Positions 1-5,799 of a DNA stretch of 7,485 nucleotides are shown here, piece by piece. Under the pieces are notes generated by a model, which was given only the letters and a program-made list of their open reading frames with translations, was not told the origin of the DNA and searched no databases. The first letter of the stretch is position 1. Every line of letters begins with the position of its first letter. A program made the translations under genes and the position numbers. The stretch lies in NCBI GenBank assembly GCA_031289065.1, contig JAITQI010000121.1, positions 1 to 7,485 on the forward strand. Reading direction: 5' to 3'. Origin of the DNA: Oscillospiraceae bacterium. GTDB taxonomy: Bacteria; Bacillota; Clostridia; Oscillospirales; UBA929.

Positions 1-2069
1 TGGACAACGCCCTCAAGCTGGCCCCGCCGCTACGGGAGGCCTACGAGAACGACCCCCGGGTGAAACGTCTCATCGACACCGCCCGGGCCATCGAGGGAAT
101 GCCTCGCCACGCCTCCACCCACGCCGCCGGGGTGGTGGTCACCGCCCAGCCGGTCAGCCACTATGTCCCGCTGGCCACCAGCGACGAGGCTGTGGTCACC
201 CAGTTCCCCATGGGGACGCTGGAAGAACTGGGCCTGCTCAAAATGGACTTCTTGGGCCTGCGCAACCTGACCGTCGTGCGGGACACCGAGCGGGTGGTGC
301 GGCGGGACGACCCGGCCTTTTTGCTGGACGCCATCCCGGACGACGACGCCGAGACCTTCGCCATGCTGGCCCAGGGCAAGACCTCCGGGGTGTTTCAGCT
401 GGAGTCGGCGGGCATGACCGGCGTGTGCGTGGGTCTTGTCCCGCAGTCGATTGAAGACATCACCGCCGTGGTGGCCCTCTACCGCCCCGGGCCGATGGAC
501 TCCATCCCCCGGTTTATCGACAGCAAGCACCACCCGGAACATGTGACCTACAAACACCCCCTGCTGCGGGACATCCTCCGGGTGACTTACGGCTGCATCG
601 TCTATCAGGAGCAGGTGCTGGAAATTTTCCGCAAGCTGGCCGGGTTCTCCCTGGGGAAGGCCGACATGGTGCGCCGGGCCATGTCCAAAAAGAAGATGAA
701 AGAGCTGGCCCGGGAGCGGGAGAACTTTGTCGGGGGCAACGAAGCTGAGGGCATTCCCGGCGCGGTCAAAAACGGCGTGGACGCCCCGACCGCCGAATCC
801 ATCTTCGACGAGATCATGGACTTCGCCAACTACGCCTTCAACAAGGCCCACGCCGTGTCCTACGCCATTGTGGCCTATCAGACAGCCTACCTCAAATGCC
901 ACTACCCCAAGGAATACATGGCCGCCCTGCTGACGTCGGTCATCGACTGGACGTCCAAAGTGGCCGAATATATCGCCGAATGCCGGGAGATGGGCCTGGA
1001 GGTCAAAGCCCCCGACATCAACACCTCGGAGGCCGGGTTCACGGTCGCCCCCGACGGGCACATCCGCTTCGGGCTGGTGGCGGTCAAAAACGCCGGGCGC
1101 TCCTTCATCCAGAGCCTGCTCGACGAGCGGGCCGCCGGGGGGCCGTTCGCCTCCTTCCCCTCCTTCTGCGCGCGCATGTACCCCCGCGACCTCAACCGGC
1201 GCGGGGTGGAGAGCCTGATCAAGTGCGGCGCGATGGACGGCTTCGGGGCGGGTCGGGCGTCGCTGATCGCCGCCTTGGGGCCCATCGCGGCGGGGCTGGA
1301 CGCCAGCCACAAACAAAACGTGGAGGGCCAGGTCGATCTCTTCGGGGGCGGGGGGACCGCCGGGGCCGAGGCCCCGCTGCCCGTGGTGCCCGACTACCCG
1401 GTGCGGGAGCGCATGACCATGGAAAAGGAGATCACCGGGCTTTACCTGTCCGGCCACCCCCTGGACGCCTACCGGGCGGAATTGCGGAAGGTCAACGGGC
1501 CGCCGCTGCGCCGGATTCTCAACGATTTCGCCCAGGACGGCGGGCCCACCGTCTTCCGGGACGAACAAAAAATCACCGTGGCCGGGCTGCTGACCGCCGT
1601 GCGCACCAAGACCACCCGGAACAATTCCCTGATGGCCTACGCCACGCTGGAGGACACCACCGGCTCCATGGAACTGCTGGTCTTCGCCAACACCCTGACC
1701 CGGAGCGGCCCCTACCTGAAGGCCGACCGGGCGGTGGTGGTGTCCGGGCGGCTGAGCGTCCGGGAGGACAAGGAGCCCCAAATTTTGGCGGACGATGTGC
1801 GCCCCCTGGCCGATTTGGACCCGGTGGACAGGCCCCCGCTCACCGAAACCCCGCCCCCCGAACGAAAACTCTACCTCAAACTGTCCCTGACCGGCCACCC
1901 CAAGGCCGACCGCCTGCGGCCCCTGCTGGCCATGTTCCCCGGCGCGGTGCGGGCGGTGATTTTTGACACCGACACCGGCAAGAAGCTGGGGGCGGCCTGC
2001 GGGTTGGACGACCGCCTGGTGCGGGAACTGACGGACTGGTTCGGGGCAGAGAACGTAGTGATACAATGA
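1..2069 (+). CDS. dnaE: DNA polymerase III subunit alpha (DnaE), 3' part, 5' end outside window
   Basis: Catalytic subunit of the replicative polymerase, acting at the replication fork. The frame is open from base 3, so the GTG at 60 is internal and not the start. About 688 residues are present against a usual 1,100-1,200; the PHP domain and the palm motif with the first two catalytic aspartates lie upstream. Numbering from the GTG codon, visible parts are: RHASTHAAGVV (16-26); the motif LLKMDFLGLRNL, whose Asp63 should be the third catalytic aspartate; GVFQLES and YRPGPMDSIPRF; QEQV and DMVRRAMSKKK in the fingers; YAFNKAHAVSYA; a helix-hairpin-helix region (about 320-400); the pentapeptide QVDLF (424-428, bases 1329-1343), which fits the beta-clamp-binding consensus; an OB fold (about 503-590); and a C-terminal domain ending FGAENVVIQ. 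The OB fold and tail suit Gram-positive DnaE rather than PolC. No frameshift is seen. Confidence 0.98.
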   Translation, partial: DNALKLAPPLREAYENDPRVKRLIDTARAIEGMPRHASTHAAGVVVTAQPVSHYVPLATSDEAVVTQFPMGTLEELGLLKMDFLGLRNLTVVRDTERVVRRDDPAFLLDAIPDDDAETFAMLAQGKTSGVFQLESAGMTGVCVGLVPQSIEDITAVVALYRPGPMDSIPRFIDSKHHPEHVTYKHPLLRDILRVTYGCIVYQEQVLEIFRKLAGFSLGKADMVRRAMSKKKMKELARERENFVGGNEAEGIPGAVKNGVDAPTAESIFDEIMDFANYAFNKAHAVSYAIVAYQTAYLKCHYPKEYMAALLTSVIDWTSKVAEYIAECREMGLEVKAPDINTSEAGFTVAPDGHIRFGLVAVKNAGRSFIQSLLDERAAGGPFASFPSFCARMYPRDLNRRGVESLIKCGAMDGFGAGRASLIAALGPIAAGLDASHKQNVEGQVDLFGGGGTAGAEAPLPVVPDYPVRERMTMEKEITGLYLSGHPLDAYRAELRKVNGPPLRRILNDFAQDGGPTVFRDEQKITVAGLLTAVRTKTTRNNSLMAYATLEDTTGSMELLVFANTLTRSGPYLKADRAVVVSGRLSVREDKEPQILADDVRPLADLDPVDRPPLTETPPPERKLYLKLSLTGHPKADRLRPLLAMFPGAVRAVIFDTDTGKKLGAACGLDDRLVRELTDWFGAENVVIQ

Positions 2070-2107
2070 ATCAGCCCGGCTCCCCCTCGCGGGGGGCCGG
2101 GCTGATT
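2069..2107 (+). terminator. Strong hairpin at the dnaE stop codon, probable transcript end
   Basis: The arms AATCAGCCCGGC (2069-2080) and GCCGGGCTGATT (2096-2107) are perfect 12-bp complements. A second stem of five C:G pairs (2082-2086 with 2091-2095) closes a TCGC loop after a one-base bulge. The hairpin begins on the last base of the dnaE TGA. No T-run follows, so it is not a textbook intrinsic terminator. It could stabilise the 3' end or work together with the palindrome immediately downstream. The symmetry means it could act on either strand. Confidence 0.6.
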
Positions 2108-2202
2108 CAAATGAAGAATGAAAAATTGCGGAGCCGCTACGCGACAAATTCAATCATCGCGCACAGCGCGATACCGCAATTTTTAATTCTTAATTATGAA
2201 TT
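2104..2202. repeat. Palindromic MITE-like repeat between convergent genes
   Basis: Inverted arms of about 28 bp: AAAAATTGCGG (2121-2131) pairs perfectly with CCGCAATTTTT (2174-2184). Pairing continues outward with few mismatches to GATTCA (2104-2109) and TGAATT (2197-2202). Between the arms lies a smaller perfect hairpin, TCGCGC-ACA-GCGCGA (2157-2171). The AT-rich ends and GC-rich core differ from the flanking DNA. The shape is that of a non-autonomous miniature transposable element or dispersed intergenic palindrome. On both strands the GC part of the stem is followed by a short T-run, so it could terminate both dnaE and the opposing transporter gene. Repetition elsewhere in the genome cannot be seen here. 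Confidence 0.65.
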
Positions 2203-2216
2203 CGTTTCCCCATGCG

Positions 2217-4202
2217 CTACTGTCTGCTCCTGAGGTACTCAACGATGGCGTTGGCTGTGCGTTCCGCGCCGATTGAACTGTCGATACACAGCTCGTACTG
2301 GCGGGCGGCGCCCCAATCCGCGCCTGAAATATTCTTGTAGTAGGTGGCTCGCGCCGCGTCGGAGCGCGATATGCTCTTTTTGCCCTCCTGCTCGGTGTCG
2401 CCATACATCTCCATCACCATTTTCACTCTATACGCTTTCTGCGCGTGAATGAAGATACGGACGACGTCCCCATAGTCGCGTAGCACATAATCGGCGGCGC
2501 GGCCCACGATGACACAGGAGCCGTTATCCGCGATCTTCCGAAGGATTTTCTCCTGCGCGATAATGGCTTGCTGAACGACTTCGGTACTCAGGTACAACTC
2601 GTGCATAAGGGTCGGGGCGTTGGCGTTGATGTTGGACACAAATTCGCTCGCAAGGCCGCTTTCCTGGGCGGCGAGGGCGGTAATTTCCTTGCAGTAGAAC
2701 GGAATCTCCAGCCGTTCGGCGACAAGCTGCCCGATGTGTTTCCCGGCGGAACCGTGTTCCCGGGAGATGGCGACGATGACGCCCGGTTTGGACGGGCTTA
2801 TGACGGTTATCGCTTCCGGCGCGTCTGTTTGCGCCGAACGTCGGGACAATGATTTGAAAAAGCTGACGACAAAAATCACGGTGACAATGATACCGATGAT
2901 ATCCGCCGCCGGGGCCGCCCAGAGCGTTCCCTCAATGCCCATGGCCAGGGGAAGCAGTATCACCAGCGGCACAAAGCAGACAATATCTCTCGTCAGGGAG
3001 ATGACCGCCGCTTTGACAGGCTGCCCCACCGCCTGAAAGAAGATCGAACTCATTTTGATGGCGCAGGTAAACGTGACCAGCGCGAGGAAGGTGCGGAACG
3101 TCATCTGGGCGAACTCATCGTACAACCCCGGCTCGACGCCGAACAGATTGATGACGATTTGCGGACACAGCTCGAAGATGAGCGTCGAGAGGATACCGAC
3201 GATGACCGTGGCAATGACGATCAGGCGGAAGGTTTCCTTTACGCGGCCGTATTTCTTCGCGCCGTAGTTGTATCCCAAAATCGGCTGGCCGCCTAAGATA
3301 ATGCCGACGACGATGTTGATGACGATGGTGAACACCTTCATGGCGATCCCGATGACGGCGATGGGAATGTCCTGCCCATAGGGGGACTGCCGCCCATATG
3401 TCACAAGCATAATGTTGCACACCAGGGAGATCACGACGATAGACATTTGGGTAATGAAGGTGGACGCGCCGAGCTTCGCCGTGTTCCCCAGCAGCGCAAA
3501 ATCGGGGATGAAGCTCCGCCACGTCAGTTTGAACGTTTTACTTTTGCGGAAGTAGAGCAACGCGAGAACAAACGACACAATTTGCCCGATAATCGTCGCC
3601 CACGCCGCGCCTTTGATGCCCCAGTGGCATACAAAAATGAACAGGGGATCCAAAACAAGATTGATCACCGCGCCGGTCAACATTAACATCATGGAATACC
3701 CGGGGCTGCCGTCGGCGCGGACGACCGCGCTAATGGTATTCATTACCATAAACAGGGGAACCGCCGCCAGGATGATGGTGAAATAATCCCGCGCCAGACC
3801 GATTGTCTGCGCGGACGCGCCGAACGCGTACAGAATGCTGTCCATAAACAACGCGCACACCAGCGCAAACAGCAGGCCCGCGGCAAACGAGGCCGTCATG
3901 GCGCCGCCAACGCATTTGTGGGCGTGTTGGGTATCCTTTCGCCCCTGGGCCATGCTCAGGTAGGCCGCCGAACCGTCGCCGAAGCACCAGGCGAAGGCGA
4001 GGGATATGATGGTGATGGGGAACACGACCGAGGTCGCGGCGTTGCCGAGATACCCCAAGTCGCTGTTGCCGATGAAGATTTGGTCAACGATATTGTAGAG
4101 CGCGCTGATGAGCAGAGACAGGACGCAGGGAATGGCAAATTTCAGCAGCAACCTGGAGATCTTCTCCTCGCCTAAATAGCCGCTCTGGTCTGTGGTCGCC
4201 AT
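2217..4202 (-). CDS. MATE-family efflux transporter fused to a C-terminal cytidylate-kinase-like domain
   Basis: A 661-aa inner-membrane protein. Residues 1-455 are a complete MATE transporter with about 12 hydrophobic segments. It has MATE-like sequence in both halves (FAIPCVLSLLISALYNIVDQ at 22-41; VVRADGSPGYS at 160-170; GQPILGYNYGAKKYGR at 305-320). MATE proteins export drugs or other organic cations using Na+ or H+ gradients. After a short linker (about 456-473), residues 474-661 match the cytidylate-kinase-like family: ISREHGSAGKHIG (479-491, a degenerate phosphate loop), VIVGRAADYVL (564-574), VRIFIHA (581-587), and an Arg/Tyr-rich lid with YYKNISGADWG and LCIDSS. A MATE transporter alone usually has about 450 aa, so this is a true fusion and no stop intervenes. 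The ATG at 4202 is chosen because GGAGGGG lies 7 nt upstream; an in-frame GTG at 4277 has no such site and sits in a terminator tail. GC content is visibly lower than in both neighbours. Substrate and kinase activity are unknown. Confidence 0.93.
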   Translation of the reverse strand: MATTDQSGYLGEEKISRLLLKFAIPCVLSLLISALYNIVDQIFIGNSDLGYLGNAATSVVFPITIISLAFAWCFGDGSAAYLSMAQGRKDTQHAHKCVGGAMTASFAAGLLFALVCALFMDSILYAFGASAQTIGLARDYFTIILAAVPLFMVMNTISAVVRADGSPGYSMMLMLTGAVINLVLDPLFIFVCHWGIKGAAWATIIGQIVSFVLALLYFRKSKTFKLTWRSFIPDFALLGNTAKLGASTFITQMSIVVISLVCNIMLVTYGRQSPYGQDIPIAVIGIAMKVFTIVINIVVGIILGGQPILGYNYGAKKYGRVKETFRLIVIATVIVGILSTLIFELCPQIVINLFGVEPGLYDEFAQMTFRTFLALVTFTCAIKMSSIFFQAVGQPVKAAVISLTRDIVCFVPLVILLPLAMGIEGTLWAAPAADIIGIIVTVIFVVSFFKSLSRRSAQTDAPEAITVISPSKPGVIVAISREHGSAGKHIGQLVAERLEIPFYCKEITALAAQESGLASEFVSNINANAPTLMHELYLSTEVVQQAIIAQEKILRKIADNGSCVIVGRAADYVLRDYGDVVRIFIHAQKAYRVKMVMEMYGDTEQEGKKSISRSDAARATYYKNISGADWGAARQYELCIDSSIGAERTANAIVEYLRSRQ

Positions 4203-4209
4203 AGATGTA

Positions 4210-4247
4210 CCCCTCCGAAAAATGTGATTGTGGACTCTTTTTCGGAG
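4210..4247 (-). promoter_or_regulatory. Hairpin sequestering the ribosome binding site of the MATE-kinase gene
   Basis: On the minus strand CTCCGAAAAA (4247-4238) and TTTTTCGGAG (4222-4213) form a perfect 10-bp stem with a 15-nt loop. The 3' arm contains the GGAG of the SD sequence GGAGGGG (4216-4210), which stands 7 nt before the ATG. Folding would therefore hide the start region, as in translational attenuators upstream of resistance genes. What opens it is not visible; no convincing leader peptide overlaps it. Confidence 0.7.
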
Positions 4248-4277
4248 AAAAAGGTGCCTAAAAACTACATCGGACAC

Positions 4278-4313
4278 AAAAAAGCGCAGAACTTCCTGTT
4301 AGAAATTCTACGC
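4278..4313 (-). terminator. Intrinsic terminator in the leader of the MATE-kinase gene
   Basis: On the minus strand GCGTAGAATTTC (4313-4302) pairs with GAAGTTCTGCGC (4295-4284) through 12 pairs, two of them G:U. A tight TAACAG loop and a run of six T (4283-4278) complete a textbook intrinsic terminator. It lies about 20 nt downstream of the predicted start site and 75 nt before the MATE start codon. It would stop transcripts from that promoter unless antitermination occurs. It would also serve as the end of the rhomboid-like operon upstream, which has no other terminator before it. Both roles may apply. Confidence 0.82.
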
Positions 4314-4336
4314 GATTTTCGCTGTCCAACCTTTGT

Positions 4337-4365
4337 ATGATACCACGGCGGGGGGCGGTTGTCAA
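4337..4365 (-). promoter_or_regulatory. Sigma-A-type promoter for the MATE-kinase gene
   Basis: On the minus strand a consensus -35 box TTGACA (4365-4360) is separated by exactly 17 nt from TATCAT (4342-4337), one base from the TATAAT consensus. The start site is expected near 4330-4332. The GC-rich spacer belongs in composition to the flanking chromosome, while everything downstream is AT-richer. The 5' leader would be about 130 nt. Confidence 0.85.
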
Positions 4366-4400
4366 GGGTCGGATTTTGCCCATGGGCGAACCATGAAGAC

Positions 4401-5261
4401 TTACGAATTCGTCTTATGCGTGTGGTTGAAGATGTGGTCGGCGCAGTAGCAGGCGTAGCCGACGCAGAGGGAGCAGTAACGGAACTCCATGTCGGGGCAG
4501 TCGGTGTCGGTGCGGCCGCAGACGTCGCATTTGTGGATATAGCCCCGCTGGGCTTTGGTGCGCCGGATTTCGCTTTTGAACTGAATCGTCCGGCGGGAGG
4601 GGCCGACGCGGGTACGGCGCACCAGCTGCCAGAGGTCGCCGCCGCAGAAGAGCAGGAAGTTCAGGATGGCGACAAGGGGAACCAGCCGCCCCCAGCCCAG
4701 GGTGGGGTTGAGCAGGGGCCAGATGATAAAATAGGCGGCCTCCGCCAGGGCCAAATACTTGAATTTGATGGGGAAGATCATAAACGCCCGGATGGTCTCG
4801 TCGGGGATCATGGTGGCCAGCGCGAAAAACAGGGAAAGATTGATGAACATGGGGTCGGGCACCGCGCCAAGCAACAGGGCATAGACCGCCGTCAGCAGGG
4901 CTCCGGCCGCGTAGTAGACGGTGAGCTTCAGCCGACCCCAGAAGCGCTCCAGGGAACGGCCCACCCAGACGTAAAACACCAGGGTGATGACGGCGAAGAT
5001 GAAGTCGAGGAAGTTGCCCATGAGGCCCGCCACCCAGTTGGGGACGAGCAAAAAGGTCACCAGCCGCCACACTTCGCCCTGGAGGAACTCGGCGGGGACA
5101 AAGTACAGGCTGTAGATAAACAGGGCGGCGGTCTCGGCGTTGAACATGAGCAGACCCAGATAGATCAGGCCCATGAGCCCCTGCCCGGCGGCCACGACAA
5201 GCATCAGGTTCTTCACGCCGAAACGCTCGTGTTTTTGAAAAAATCGGTTGATTCCCTTCAT
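4401..5261 (-). CDS. Rhomboid-fold membrane protein without protease motifs, with a C-terminal Cys/His cluster
   Basis: 286 aa. The ATG at 5261 is chosen because it overlaps the rpiB stop in ATGA and has GAGGTGA just upstream; the longer open frame runs antiparallel to nothing recognisable. Residues 19-207 hold about six hydrophobic segments. The features GEVWRLVTFLL (62-72), LVFYVWVGRSLERFWG (94-109) and the FINLSLFFALATMIPDE stretch (139-155) resemble the rhomboid/derlin fold: the WR loop, then the segment normally bearing GxSG. The GxSG serine motif and the catalytic histidine are absent, so it is probably not a protease. After a basic linker (214-243), a cytosolic-looking tail carries CDVC (245-248), C255, CSLC (263-266), C271, C273, H276, H280 and H282, which could bind zinc. 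The fold assignment is moderately sure. The function is unknown; a membrane scaffold or quality-control role is inference. Confidence 0.75.
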   Translation of the reverse strand: MKGINRFFQKHERFGVKNLMLVVAAGQGLMGLIYLGLLMFNAETAALFIYSLYFVPAEFLQGEVWRLVTFLLVPNWVAGLMGNFLDFIFAVITLVFYVWVGRSLERFWGRLKLTVYYAAGALLTAVYALLLGAVPDPMFINLSLFFALATMIPDETIRAFMIFPIKFKYLALAEAAYFIIWPLLNPTLGWGRLVPLVAILNFLLFCGGDLWQLVRRTRVGPSRRTIQFKSEIRRTKAQRGYIHKCDVCGRTDTDCPDMEFRYCSLCVGYACYCADHIFNHTHKTNS

Positions 5262-5728
5262 GCGCCGGTCACCTCGCCCGCCGATTCCCGCCGCTCTATG
5301 TCGGTGATCATGCCCACCCGGACGGCGTGGCGCCCGCCCTCGAAGGGGGTGCTCAGGAAGGTGGACACCAGCAGTTTGGCCAGCTCGATCCCCAACACCC
5401 GGGCGCCGAGGGCCAACATGTTGGCGTCGTTGTGCTGCCGGGCCATGGCGGCCGAATAGCAATCGGTACACACCGCGCAGCGGATGCCGCGCACCTTGTT
5501 GGCCGCCAGCATGACCCCTTGGCCGGTGCCGCAGCAGACAAGCCCCAAATCGCAGTCCCCCGAGGCCACCGCGCGGGCGGTGATCTCCGCGGAAACCGGA
5601 TAGTCCGAGGCCGTCGCCCCCAGGGGCACGCCGTAATCCACCGCCGTGTGGCCCAGGGACCGCACATAGGTCAAAAGCTCCTGCTTAAACGCCGCCGCCG
5701 CGTGATCCGCGCCCAAGGCGATCCGCAT
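5258..5728 (-). CDS. rpiB: Ribose-5-phosphate isomerase B
   Basis: A 156-aa cytosolic sugar-phosphate isomerase that interconverts ribose 5-phosphate and ribulose 5-phosphate in the non-oxidative pentose phosphate pathway. The length is usual for the RpiB/LacAB family. Visible motifs are IALGADHAA (3-11), DYP (42-44), the active-site loop CCGTGQGVMLAANK (65-78) with the probable catalytic Cys66, RQHNDANMLALGAR (97-110) with His99, and FEGGRHAVRV (129-138). The ATG at 5728 is supported by AAAGGAGG (5745-5738) 9 nt upstream; a longer upstream extension of the frame is antisense-like noise inside the regulator gene. Only 71 bp separate it from the helix-turn-helix gene, with no clear promoter or terminator. 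Its stop overlaps the next start, so it probably belongs to one operon. Allose-6-phosphate or galactose-6-phosphate isomerase activity is a less likely alternative. Confidence 0.96.
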   Translation of the reverse strand: MRIALGADHAAAAFKQELLTYVRSLGHTAVDYGVPLGATASDYPVSAEITARAVASGDCDLGLVCCGTGQGVMLAANKVRGIRCAVCTDCYSAAMARQHNDANMLALGARVLGIELAKLLVSTFLSTPFEGGRHAVRVGMITDIERRESAGEVTGA

Positions 5729-5799
5729 AGGTCGTGGCCTCCTTTGAAGTCGAATGTCAGAACCGATATCAGGGGGGACGCCCCGGTCGCCGTCGGCGC

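Noticed and set aside
30..2153. 707-codon minus-strand open frame antisense to dnaE
   Set aside because: It lies opposite a clearly conserved dnaE frame, is rich in Gly, His, Val and Gln as expected of an antisense reading of GC-rich codons, and has no recognisable motif. The same applies to the other long frames over dnaE.
2111..2233. 40-codon plus-strand frame starting ATGAAGAATG through the palindrome
   Set aside because: It is a translation of the repeat itself, lacks an SD sequence and runs into the opposite gene.
4203..4277. GTG at 4277 as an upstream start adding 25 residues to the MATE protein
   Set aside because: It has no SD sequence, follows the terminator T-run directly, and the added peptide is basic and unlike MATE N-termini. 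The ATG at 4202 has an ideal SD sequence.
4258..4329. 23-codon TTG-initiated frame across the leader terminator as an attenuation peptide
   Set aside because: The TTG falls at the predicted transcription start with no room for an SD sequence. The frame is open but unsupported; a start site further upstream would reopen the question.
4378..4410. Palindromes GCCCATGGGC and ACGAATTCGT as operators or a terminator
   Set aside because: They are short perfect palindromes without a T-run or spaced half-sites; chance or restriction-site-like symmetry is sufficient.
4359..5459. 366-codon plus-strand open frame opposite the rhomboid-like gene
   Set aside because: Composition (Gly, Gln, Glu, Ala, His) is that of an antisense shadow. 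The minus strand has clear membrane segments, an SD sequence and coupling to rpiB.
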